A DNA stretch of 64,000 bases. Origin: a virus. The position numbers and the translations under genes were made by a program. Shown here piece after piece: positions 38,169 to 45,790 of the stretch. Where the stretch lies: the IMG/VR virus record IMGVR_UViG_3300032236_001514, positions 1-64,000 of that record. The stretch is one strand, 5' to 3'. The notes under the pieces are model-generated. The model was not told the origin of the DNA and made no database searches. It saw only the letters and a list, made by a program, of their open reading frames with translations. Positions within the stretch are counted from its first letter, which is position 1. Every line of letters starts with the position of its first letter.

Positions 38169-38576
38169 TTATGATTTTCTTTGACGTTTGACAACTCTTT
38201 TATTTTTATTTTTTTTGTATTTTCGTTTTCTCTTCTCCATCAAACTTTTATGTAATTCTGCTTTATATAGTTTATTTGAAAGATCTCTCAAAAAGCGTGT
38301 TGTATCTAATAAAGATATGTTATTTATGAGACGAGATTCGGTGTATATTACTTTGGTTTCACTCCAAGAAGGATATAGGTAATGGACACATTCATGATAT
38401 GCGGTTCTTAAAAAGTCTTTGCGATGATCAAATTCTAAAATTTCCATCTCATAATCACAAATTCCATGACAGGCTCTCATTTTCCTAAAAAGGAAGAATT
38501 CAGGCGGTTTTCTCTTTACTAACCTTAAGCACTGGTTATAAATGGATGCTAGATCCCTTTTAGATAGTTTTTCCAT
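38169..38576 (-). CDS. Zincin-like small metallopeptidase (135 aa)
   Basis: FLRTAYHECVHYLYPSWSETKVIYTE holds HExxH (about 62-66) and a downstream Glu as possible third ligand. The C-terminal 30 residues are extremely basic (KRKRKYKKNKNKRVVKRQRKS), suggesting nucleic-acid contact. Likely a small SprT/WLM-type protease; substrate unknown. Divergent from the AAA gene. Confidence 0.75.
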   Translation of the reverse strand: MEKLSKRDLASIYNQCLRLVKRKPPEFFLFRKMRACHGICDYEMEILEFDHRKDFLRTAYHECVHYLYPSWSETKVIYTESRLINNISLLDTTRFLRDLSNKLYKAELHKSLMEKRKRKYKKNKNKRVVKRQRKS

Positions 38577-38650
38577 AGATACCTAATAATTATAGACAAA
38601 AACAATATCATGTAAAGAACTTTTTTCCTTTACTCTGACAAAAATATTTC

Positions 38651-38678
38651 TTGCATATAGAGTTGTTTTAGGTATACT
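38651..38678 (+). promoter_or_regulatory. Host-type promoter predicting a leaderless mRNA
   Basis: TTGCAT (38651-38656), 16-bp spacer, TATACT (38673-38678), 6 nt before the ATG at 38685. Confidence 0.75.
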
Positions 38679-38684
38679 AATAGG

Positions 38685-39917
38685 ATGTTCTTGCAGAAAA
38701 AAGATAAAATACAATCACTGAGGATTTCTGGAAATGAAGATCCTTTTTATAATGTCATTAATGACAACGAGTTCCCTATAAGGAGGTATATCGAAAAAAA
38801 ATATGGAACTTCTATAGGATTGTTCTATACAGATGATGAATATACAGGTGATATATTCAAGTTTTTGATGGATAATTCCAAGCTTCTTTCATATACTTCT
38901 GTAGGAAAGCTTTCCTTGGTTATAAAGGATACTTATAGAGGAATGAGAGGCGGTACATTTTGGTTTTACTATAAAAACGTATATATTCGCATTTCTTTAA
39001 AAGACCAACCAGATGATGTAGAGACGGCATTTGCAAATTCCAGTTTATCAATTCCTCCGGGTTCCTTAAATGTTTTTACCGAAAGTGAAGAAGAAAAGGA
39101 ATATAATCCTGATAATAAAATATTTACATTAACCTTTGCAGCACCAGTTACAGTTGATAAATTTCCTATTGAAGATTTTGAGAAATTTATTCTTCAGAAA
39201 ACCAAAGGAAGAGTTCATATCTTTATTAAGAATCAATACGGAGAATATGACTTTGAACCTATCAAGTTAGATACAATAAAAGATATGGATCTTGTTTTAA
39301 ATTATGGTGAAAAGTTCACAGAGATTAATGATATTGTAACTACCAGATTAAAAGAAAAACCTAGTGGTCTTTATATGTTTCATGGATCACCCGGCACAGG
39401 TAAAACTACATATATTAAATATCTAGCAAATATAGTTGATAGAGACTTTATTTATGTCCCTACTAACATGCTTGAATATTTTACAACAGATCCTAATAGT
39501 CTTTCTATTCTTTTACGCAAACCCAATTCGGTTCTTGTTCTAGAAGATGCTGAAAAGGCTATTATGAAGCGTGAAGACGGTGGAAGCAATTCTTCTGTAT
39601 CTTCTCTTCTCAATCTTTCTGATGGTATCATGAGTGATATCATGAAGACTGCAATTATTCTTACATATAATTGTGCTAAACAAGATATTGATGAGGCTCT
39701 TCGTCGTAAGGGAAGACTTCAGATTGACTATGAATTCACTCCTCTTACTAAGAAGGATGCTATTAGACTTGCAGAAACCTTAAACTATCCAAAAAATTTC
39801 ATTAAAGAAGAGATTAAAGATTCTATGTCTCTCGCAGACATTTACAATCTTCAGACTAAGATTCAATTCCAAGAAAAGAAAGAGAAACATGATCGTGTTG
39901 TAGGATTTGGAAAATGA
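38685..39917 (+). CDS. AAA+ ATPase (BCS1-like)
   Basis: 410 residues. Walker A FHGSPGTGKTT near 233-243, Walker B SVLVLEDAEKA near 285, sensor/arginine-finger region ALRRKGRLQIDYEFTPLT near 345, as in Bcs1-type AAA proteins. The N-terminal 200 residues are specific to this protein. Coupled by ATGA to a nuclease gene; together they could process DNA or unfold a protein substrate. Confidence 0.85.
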   Translation: MFLQKKDKIQSLRISGNEDPFYNVINDNEFPIRRYIEKKYGTSIGLFYTDDEYTGDIFKFLMDNSKLLSYTSVGKLSLVIKDTYRGMRGGTFWFYYKNVYIRISLKDQPDDVETAFANSSLSIPPGSLNVFTESEEEKEYNPDNKIFTLTFAAPVTVDKFPIEDFEKFILQKTKGRVHIFIKNQYGEYDFEPIKLDTIKDMDLVLNYGEKFTEINDIVTTRLKEKPSGLYMFHGSPGTGKTTYIKYLANIVDRDFIYVPTNMLEYFTTDPNSLSILLRKPNSVLVLEDAEKAIMKREDGGSNSSVSSLLNLSDGIMSDIMKTAIILTYNCAKQDIDEALRRKGRLQIDYEFTPLTKKDAIRLAETLNYPKNFIKEEIKDSMSLADIYNLQTKIQFQEKKEKHDRVVGFGK

Positions 39918-40729
39918 TAAATTTTAATCCTCCAAATTTACAAACTCTTATAGAGTTATATGATTCGTTTTCTTCTGTTAGATTTTTTGATAAAGATCAT
40001 AACTATGAAATTGATGGAGAGAAAGCTATAACTTCTGTTTCTGGTCTTATAGGAAGATATGAGAAGCCTTTTGATACACAAAAGATAGCGGAGCGTGTTG
40101 CCAATAAACAAGGAGTTTCTGTTAAACAAATCATTGAACAATGGGAATATAACAAAAATTATTCATGTCACAAAGGTTCTGAATTCCACCTTTATGTTGA
40201 GAATTTCTTGGAAAGAAGATTTGCTCCTTTGGATAGACAGGCAATTATAAATTTTATTAGTGGTAGTGCAGGATATCATAAAGAAGATTTAGAAAAATAT
40301 TACCAAGAAATGGCTTTGTTTATCAGGAACTTTAAGAATTTCTATGATTGGTGGAAACAAGATCATATCCTTATTAAATCTGAGTTTGTAGTTGGTGATA
40401 AAAGATCAAAGGTTTGTGGAACTATTGATAACCTTTCCTTCAATAAAAAAACCAATGAATTTGCTATCTTTGATTACAAAACAAATAAGAAAATTAATAG
40501 GAAAAATGATTATGGAGAAACTTTATTAGATCCGTATGATTACATTCCTAAATGCGAATTGTCAAAGTATAGTCTACAGCTTTGGCTTTACAAATTAATC
40601 ATCGAAAGAAATTCACCATTTCAAGTAGGAGAGTTGGGGATAGTTTGGGTAGCTGGTGAAGATGATTATGAACTGATTAAACCAGTTGATTATAGAAAAG
40701 AAGCTGCACAAATGCTAGAAAGCGTCTGA
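39914..40729 (+). CDS. PD-(D/E)XK nuclease (RecB/Cas4-like)
   Basis: 271 residues. An H-x-x-x-E block (SCHKGSEFHLYVE, about 76-88), CGTIDNLSFNKKTNEFAIFDYKTNKK (about 169-194) with D, then D-x-K, and the QLWLYK helix near 222 are the RecB-family nuclease motifs. It likely degrades or trims single-stranded ends in phage recombination. Overlaps the AAA gene by 4 nt. Confidence 0.85.
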   Translation: MINFNPPNLQTLIELYDSFSSVRFFDKDHNYEIDGEKAITSVSGLIGRYEKPFDTQKIAERVANKQGVSVKQIIEQWEYNKNYSCHKGSEFHLYVENFLERRFAPLDRQAIINFISGSAGYHKEDLEKYYQEMALFIRNFKNFYDWWKQDHILIKSEFVVGDKRSKVCGTIDNLSFNKKTNEFAIFDYKTNKKINRKNDYGETLLDPYDYIPKCELSKYSLQLWLYKLIIERNSPFQVGELGIVWVAGEDDYELIKPVDYRKEAAQMLESV

Positions 40730-40754
40730 TTGATTTGTAAGTAGGTCTACATAT

Positions 40755-40955
40755 ATGAATAAACAAGACCTAGTATTATTAGAAAGCCTTTATGAAAAGG
40801 TTGTAGAAGAAGCCAAGAAAAAGATAAATCCTTGGGCTGTTTGTGGTAAGATCGAAAACAAACCTAAAAAGGAAAGATGTGTAAAAGATGTAAAAAAGAG
40901 TGCAAAGAAATACGGCAAAAAGATTACATCTAAAGCAGTAAAGAAAAAGAAATAA
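40755..40955 (+). CDS. Small basic protein with targeting-like N-terminus (66 aa)
   Basis: MNKQDLVLLESLYEKVVEEAKK opens it, like the gene at 22667. The rest is very lysine-rich with two cysteines (WAVCGKIENKPKKERCVKDVKK), a pattern of small phage proteins of unknown role. It may bind DNA inside the capsid (inference). Confidence 0.68.
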   Translation: MNKQDLVLLESLYEKVVEEAKKKINPWAVCGKIENKPKKERCVKDVKKSAKKYGKKITSKAVKKKK

Positions 40956-40987
40956 ATAAAATTTATTGAATTGTATTCAAACGAAGG

Positions 40988-40993
40988 TAAATA
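40988..40993 (+). promoter_or_regulatory. T4-late-like box TAAATA
   Basis: TAAATA 12 nt before the ATG at 41006. Confidence 0.5.
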
Positions 40994-41005
40994 ATATTAC
41001 AACAT

Positions 41006-41830
41006 ATGTCATTCATTCAATCATACCTCTCAGTATTAAACGAAGATACCACAAAGAAGAACTCCAGCGTTGCAGTTGACAATACCGGAGAGCTTGAAGG
41101 TGCAGAAAAGGCAAAATCCCTCTCAAAGGATTCTGGTCCTGAGTCTGTCAAGGAAGTCGAAAAGCCTGTTAAGGGACCACATTCCGAACAGGATGCCGAT
41201 GCTCTTCCAAAGGCAGTAAGCAGTGAGTCAAAGAATCCATTTGATCTTCTCTACAATAAAATCCTTGCACAAGAAGCTTTCGGTGACGAAGCTGGTGACT
41301 CATTTGACTTCGAAGGTAAGATCGAAGATCACGGTGATGACACAGGACTTGATCTTGAAATGGGTGATAAAGAAGAGTCTGAAGAAGGCGAAGAGGAAGG
41401 CGAAGAGCACAGTCTTCAATCTGTATTAGATCATCTTAAATCCGCTGTTGAAGCTTTAGAAGCACTTGCAGCACACGAAGAATCCGAAGAAGAATCTGAA
41501 GAGTCTGAGGAAGGCGAAGAAGAAGGTTCTGAGGATGAGTCTGAGGAAGAAGAAGCTGAAGAAATTCCTTTTGCAAATGAAGCTGTAGAAGCTGAAATAG
41601 AGGGACACGCTTTAGTTGATCAAGAAAAGCTAGAAAAGGGTCTTACAAAGGCTTCTAGCCACACAGTAAAAGGTGCAGTTCCTGTAACCAAGAAGAAAGC
41701 TGAAGTTGTTAAGGGTAAGAAGGTTGACGGCAAGCCAGAAGAACTTCACGCTGATTGTGAGTCTCTTACAGGTAAAAGTAAACAGAATGTTGGTGGAGTA
41801 ACTGCTGGTAAAGGTCTTTTTGATCAGTAA
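41006..41830 (+). CDS. Acidic prohead-core-like / internal protein
   Basis: 274 residues. Extremely acidic in the middle (runs such as EESEEGEEEGEE, EESEESEEGEEEG), helical, with a lysine-rich C-terminal 60 residues. Codon use is more biased than neighbours, consistent with high expression. MSFIQSYLSVLNED at the start contains L-N-E, a fit to the (I/L)-x-E cleavage rule of T4 prohead protease. A scaffold/core role like T4 gp22 or gp67 is the best guess. Confidence 0.72.
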   Translation: MSFIQSYLSVLNEDTTKKNSSVAVDNTGELEGAEKAKSLSKDSGPESVKEVEKPVKGPHSEQDADALPKAVSSESKNPFDLLYNKILAQEAFGDEAGDSFDFEGKIEDHGDDTGLDLEMGDKEESEEGEEEGEEHSLQSVLDHLKSAVEALEALAAHEESEEESEESEEGEEEGSEDESEEEEAEEIPFANEAVEAEIEGHALVDQEKLEKGLTKASSHTVKGAVPVTKKKAEVVKGKKVDGKPEELHADCESLTGKSKQNVGGVTAGKGLFDQ

Positions 41831-41854
41831 TAATAGTATAAAATAATAATAACG

Positions 41855-41889
41855 AAAAAAATTCCGTCCTTGTGACGGAATTTTTTTTT
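41855..41889 (+). terminator. Strong intrinsic terminator
   Basis: ATTCCGTC-CTTGT-GACGGAAT flanked by A and T runs, after the acidic protein gene. Confidence 0.94.
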
Positions 41890-41894
41890 GTAAG

Positions 41895-41900
41895 TAAGTA
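41895..41900 (+). promoter_or_regulatory. T4-late-like box TAAGTA
   Basis: TAAGTAAGTATATAAAC directly after the terminator; the second TAAGTA ends 7 nt before the ATG at 41908. Confidence 0.55.
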
Positions 41901-41907
41901 TATAAAC

Positions 41908-42258
41908 ATGGAAAATTTTTCAAAATTCTTTAGTGCTTCTAAGGAAAGGTTTACTCCTAATACAAGAAAGCATCATCAAAATCCTATTCGTTCTACTAAT
42001 AGGAAACATCAAAATCAGGTTGCTAGGTTTTATGGATCTGCTGGTAAAAAGGATGATCCTGTTATTGATAATATTGTTAAGAACAATAAAAAAGGAAAAT
42101 GGAACATCAATGCTCCTTCTGCACATAGAATTCTAAAGACATATAGAATAAATCATATTCCTGATAAATCATACACTAAGGCTATTAATAAAACAGGCAT
42201 CAATATAAATTATGATGCCAATACTAAGCTTTTTACTTTAAGTAGGTTAACGAACTAA
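41908..42258 (+). CDS. Small basic protein (116 aa)
   Basis: The start is set at ATG 41908; an in-frame ATG at 41872 lies in the terminator stem. MENFSKFFSASKERF is a targeting-like amphipathic start. The rest is basic (NTRKHHQNPIRSTNRKHQNQ) with a C-terminal domain ending YDANTKLFTLSRL. Function unknown; possibly packaged with DNA. Confidence 0.68.
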   Translation: MENFSKFFSASKERFTPNTRKHHQNPIRSTNRKHQNQVARFYGSAGKKDDPVIDNIVKNNKKGKWNINAPSAHRILKTYRINHIPDKSYTKAINKTGININYDANTKLFTLSRLTN

Positions 42259-42265
42259 GAGTAAT

Positions 42266-42922
42266 ATGGAGACCTTAAGATATCTTAATAAACAAGAAAA
42301 CCAATCACAAAGAAAACTTTTTTCTGATTGGTGGAAAGAGCAAATTGAAATCAACGGTCAAGAAATTCTCTATTATACAAATACCACAACATTATCTTCT
42401 TCTAATTTTCTTTATGGTGAAGATCCTATAGCAGGATTTGGTGCTGGTAATAAAATGATAGTTTTGTTAAATCTTAACAATGATGCTTTGCTTCTTTCTA
42501 AATTTGGAATTTTAGCAGATAGTGATATGTCAGGTGTTATTCATCCTAATCATTTTACAATGATTTATGGATTGTCTTCTGAACCTAAATCAGGAGATGT
42601 AATGACACTTTCTGAATATGGAGCCGATAGATTAAATTATCCAAAAAGAGGTCCAACTGTTTATCAACTAACAGAAGTAATTGATGAATTTCAAGGCAAT
42701 CCTCTAGGAGGTCATTATGTATGGTTCTTTAAGGCTAAGAGATTTGACTATAGCTTTGAGACAGGAACCTCAACAGATAACTTTGGAACAGTTGCACCAA
42801 ATGCAGGTGCAGGAAATAATCAACTTGATGATAATGACAAAGCCAATGAAGCTGGTCTTAATAATTTCGATTATATAAGTGATAATCCTTGTGATAATAC
42901 TTCTGTTTACGGAAATTATTGA
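42266..42922 (+). CDS. Neck / head-completion-like structural protein
   Basis: 218 residues. FSDWWKEQIEINGQEILYYTNT, GEDP...AGNKMIVLLNLNNDALLLSKFGI and HPNHFTMIYGLSSEPKSGDVMTLSEYG are reminiscent of virion proteins in cyanomyovirus-like phages, near T4 gp13/gp14 in position. A head-tail connector or neck role is inferred from this and from the following morphogenesis block. Converges with a minus-strand gene, overlapping by 7 nt. Confidence 0.65.
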   Translation: METLRYLNKQENQSQRKLFSDWWKEQIEINGQEILYYTNTTTLSSSNFLYGEDPIAGFGAGNKMIVLLNLNNDALLLSKFGILADSDMSGVIHPNHFTMIYGLSSEPKSGDVMTLSEYGADRLNYPKRGPTVYQLTEVIDEFQGNPLGGHYVWFFKAKRFDYSFETGTSTDNFGTVAPNAGAGNNQLDDNDKANEAGLNNFDYISDNPCDNTSVYGNY

Positions 42923-43218
42923 ATAATATCAATCTCTAAATTGGAATTTGGCTCTTCCTCGGAGTAACAAATTTCAATATTATAGTCTTCCTGAAGAATC
43001 TTTTTTAGAATAATATCTTGAGTTGCTGTAATATAATCACGAATAGGTTTTGGTTTATAAACAATATCATTAGGAGCAATTCCTCTTTGTTCTGCTTTTT
43101 CTGCTACGATATTAACTGCTTCATATAATGCTATCCATTTAGCTAACATTGATGCTTCATTATTAGTTTTCTCCCACCAAGAAAGTGTCTGTTGAGGTTT
43201 GTTTTTTGTTATTTTCAT
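42916..43218 (-). CDS. Hypothetical protein (100 aa)
   Basis: Start set at ATG 43218 (MKITKNKPQQTLSWWEK), just after the upstream gene's stop, instead of at 43254 inside it. Residues 20-50 helical (MLAKWIALYEAVNIVAEKAEQRG). Acidic C-terminus. Function unknown. Confidence 0.65.
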   Translation of the reverse strand: MKITKNKPQQTLSWWEKTNNEASMLAKWIALYEAVNIVAEKAEQRGIAPNDIVYKPKPIRDYITATQDIILKKILQEDYNIEICYSEEEPNSNLEIDIIQ

Positions 43219-43222
43219 TTTT

Positions 43223-43678
43223 TTATTCCTTAGAAACTGGAATTGTTGGAACACTAGGATCAGGGATCGTAGGAGTTAATGTAAGAGGTTCTGTAACTCT
43301 GGCTACTGTGAAATTGATATTTACATAGTTTTTCTTTTCACAACTTTCACATATAAACTCAACTCTTTCATTCTCATCTGGAATAAAGGTCATAACATTA
43401 TGTTTTTTACAGTATGCACATTCAAGAATAGTTGATAACTGCTCAAGTTTATCAAGCTCCTTTTGTCGTGTAATCTGATTAAAATAATTATTTATGATAC
43501 TACCAATAAATCCAAATAGAATATATTGAATACTAAATGCAAGAACGAAACCAGCAATATAATTTCCATTTAGCATCCATATGGATAAGGAAATAAGTGC
43601 TGATGTGATCAACACTGTAATTGTAGATCGAATGAATAATACTGTTTCTTTTGTAACTTTCATGCCTATAGTATGCAT
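43223..43678 (-). CDS. Membrane protein with cytoplasmic zinc ribbon (151 aa)
   Basis: Two transmembrane helices (about 16-36 and 42-64, with FVLAFSIQYILFGFIGSI), a coiled-coil linker, then a zinc ribbon CAYCKKHN...CESCEKK (about 89-119) and a proline-rich end. ATG at 43663 (MKVTKETV) is an alternative start. A membrane-tethered adaptor; function unknown. Confidence 0.7.
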   Translation of the reverse strand: MHTIGMKVTKETVLFIRSTITVLITSALISLSIWMLNGNYIAGFVLAFSIQYILFGFIGSIINNYFNQITRQKELDKLEQLSTILECAYCKKHNVMTFIPDENERVEFICESCEKKNYVNINFTVARVTEPLTLTPTIPDPSVPTIPVSKE

Positions 43679-43705
43679 GAAATAACTAATAATGTAAAGA
43701 ACTTT

Positions 43706-44158
43706 TTAATATTTTTCGCCTGTTATAGGGGATTGGGGAGGCAATTCTTCTGCTAAATTAGCTACTGTTATTATATTTGCTCCTATAACTTCTATACGTT
43801 TTAGAGATTCATTTGCAATATTCATGAGTGATTTTACAGCACTTTTTTGTTTTTCATTCAATGAAGGATTTTCCTTTATACATCTTTCCATCTTCTTAAC
43901 AGCTGCTAAAAGATATACAAAACTGTCTGATAAATCATCAGTAACAGTATTTAAGGGCCAAGGAATAGATGGTGTATTTTGAGGATCTGGAGCAGTAGGA
44001 GGAAATACTGGAGGTGATCCAGCCTGATATGGGAAGGTATAACCAGCACTACTTGAATAGGGCTGATAATCTTTACGAGGCATTTCACTTGTGCCACCGT
44101 ATTGACGGTTATTCCACAAGCCATCTAAAGATTCTTCTAATACCTTATTGAGATCCAT
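43706..44158 (-). CDS. Hypothetical protein with targeting-like N-terminus (150 aa)
   Basis: MDLNKVLEESLDGLW start, then a Pro/Tyr/Gly-rich segment (YQPYSSSAGYTFPYQAGSPPVFPPTAP), then a helical domain SDSFVYLLAAVKKMERCIKENP...ANESLKRIEVIG. Probably structural or packaged. It starts 1 base before the end of the zinc-ribbon gene. Confidence 0.65.
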   Translation of the reverse strand: MDLNKVLEESLDGLWNNRQYGGTSEMPRKDYQPYSSSAGYTFPYQAGSPPVFPPTAPDPQNTPSIPWPLNTVTDDLSDSFVYLLAAVKKMERCIKENPSLNEKQKSAVKSLMNIANESLKRIEVIGANIITVANLAEELPPQSPITGEKY

Positions 44159-44159
44159 A

Positions 44160-44342
44160 TTAACCTACTTTTCCCATCTTTACTAGATTACCACATCTTG
44201 CACAAACCCATCTACAAATGTTTTCTACGACTTTTGTATGAGGATTCTGAACTGGAGTTACATTGCCCTGTACTTGAGCACCACAGAAGGAACATCCAAC
44301 TGGTTTGTTTGTAACTGTATTATATGAAGGATTATTATTCAT
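44160..44342 (-). CDS. Small zinc-ribbon protein (60 aa)
   Basis: CSFC (17-20) and CARC (49-52) form one zinc ribbon. TAAATA precedes the ATG by 5 nt. Small nucleic-acid or protein adaptor; no specific family recognised. Confidence 0.7.
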   Translation of the reverse strand: MNNNPSYNTVTNKPVGCSFCGAQVQGNVTPVQNPHTKVVENICRWVCARCGNLVKMGKVG

Positions 44343-44350
44343 ATTTCTAT

Positions 44351-45199
44351 TTACTTAGAATCTGTTGGTTTCCAAGTATTTTCATATGCCTTGGTTTGTT
44401 CGGTTGTCTGTAATTCCTTGAATTTATGGGTAATAAATTTACAAAGTTCAGAACGAACAATATCATCTTCGGTCAATTCCATGCAGAAAATACCATGTTC
44501 TTTTGCCTCATCATTATTGAAAAGGTTATACACTTTATCAAAACCTGATTTACCAGCAGGTAAATCACTCTGCTCTGGATCACCACAGAGGAATACCTTT
44601 GAAAATTCACCGATACGACTCATAAGAGTATGTATTTCTCTTTTTGAGAAATTCTGAACCTCATCAGCACATACAAACTTTGCAGAGAAATGAAGACCTC
44701 TTGCAAAATTAATTGGACAAATTGTTAAACGATTATCTTTCTCAAGCCTGTCTAATTGGGCTTTACAGAGAAGTTCTTCGAATTTATCATGGAAAGGTGT
44801 CAGATAAACATTAAATTTTTCAGCAACATCACCGGGAAGAAATCCAAGTTTTGAATCTGATGATTCAACTGCTGATCTCACAAGAACCATGTCGGATATT
44901 CTTCTCATATTAAGAAGAGTCAACCCACAATACATCGCAAGAGTTGTTTTGGATGTACCAGCCGGACCTTTAAGAAATAATACCTTTGTTTTCTTATCTA
45001 AGAAAGTAGCAATAATTTCTTTTTGCTTATCTGTCCAAGGTAAATTTTTGATTGTTAAATCAAAAGATATTTTATCTCTTTGAAAGACATAAGGGGAATT
45101 ATCTTCTGTCTTGCCAGCTTGAATTACGGTTGGCTCGTGGTTAATTCTGCCAGATTGTTTTCTGTCAGACTGTCTCTTGGGACGAGTTTTTTTACTCAT
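44351..45199 (-). CDS. phoH: PhoH-like P-loop ATPase
   Basis: 282 residues. Walker A FLKGPAGTSKTTLA (75-88), the SAVESSDSKLGFLPGDVAEKF block, Walker B FVCADEVQNF (about 171-180), VFLCGDPEQSDLP sensor. All PhoH signatures are present. PhoH proteins are ATPases linked to RNA helicase-like activity and are frequent in myoviruses, where they may act on host RNA metabolism. N-terminal 45 residues are basic and phage-specific. Confidence 0.93.
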   Translation of the reverse strand: MSKKTRPKRQSDRKQSGRINHEPTVIQAGKTEDNSPYVFQRDKISFDLTIKNLPWTDKQKEIIATFLDKKTKVLFLKGPAGTSKTTLAMYCGLTLLNMRRISDMVLVRSAVESSDSKLGFLPGDVAEKFNVYLTPFHDKFEELLCKAQLDRLEKDNRLTICPINFARGLHFSAKFVCADEVQNFSKREIHTLMSRIGEFSKVFLCGDPEQSDLPAGKSGFDKVYNLFNNDEAKEHGIFCMELTEDDIVRSELCKFITHKFKELQTTEQTKAYENTWKPTDSK

Positions 45200-45267
45200 A
45201 GAATTTTACGCTTTAAGAATTTTATCTTAAAACGATTAATGTTTATTTCTAATATTTACTCTAAACA

Positions 45268-45702
45268 CTAAGCTTGTTTAAGAGGGTTATATTGAGTTGC
45301 ATTTGGCTGATGTGTTGTCTGTGTACTTGTAGTTGTACCAGATTCCCCTTCAGTCTCATCTGCTGTTTTTGTTGTAGAAGTTGTGGGCTGTTTTGGTTTT
45401 AATGTTTCAGCAGCAGAAAGGAAAGCTTCCTTTTCATGATCTTCTAAATTGGGATTATCAGGATTCATCTTGATTTTATTAAATGCACTGTGAAGCGGAT
45501 TATCCTCAATATCAGCAGGAGAACTGAACAACTGACTTGCTAATGCTTTAGCATTTGGATTTGCATTAATAGCTCCACTATTATTAATAGCCTTGTCTAT
45601 TGTTTGAACTGCTTGTTTTAAGATTGGGTTGTTTGGTGATTGAATTCCAGCCTCATTTAATGATTCAAATGCTTTTTCTATTATTTTGGTAAAGTTGTTC
45701 AT
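45268..45702 (-). CDS. Hypothetical protein with targeting-like N-terminus (144 aa)
   Basis: ATG at 45702 (MNNFTKIIEKAFESLNEAG) preferred over 45726, since it reproduces the short amphipathic start with L-N-E-A, a good fit to a T4-type prohead-protease site. The remainder is Ala/Asn-rich, then T/S/Q-rich and probably unfolded at the end. A packaged or core protein is plausible. Confidence 0.66.
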   Translation of the reverse strand: MNNFTKIIEKAFESLNEAGIQSPNNPILKQAVQTIDKAINNSGAINANPNAKALASQLFSSPADIEDNPLHSAFNKIKMNPDNPNLEDHEKEAFLSAAETLKPKQPTTSTTKTADETEGESGTTTSTQTTHQPNATQYNPLKQA

Positions 45703-45772
45703 TCTACCTATAATTATATGTGTCATATCAATTTTCTCAATAAAAAATGAGTAAATGGATATTGGTCAAAGG

Positions 45773-45778
45773 TAAATA
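45773..45778 (+). promoter_or_regulatory. T4-late-like box TAAATA before the sheath gene
   Basis: AGGTAAATAG 12 nt before the ATG at 45791. Confidence 0.55.
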
Positions 45779-45790
45779 GTATTATAATTT

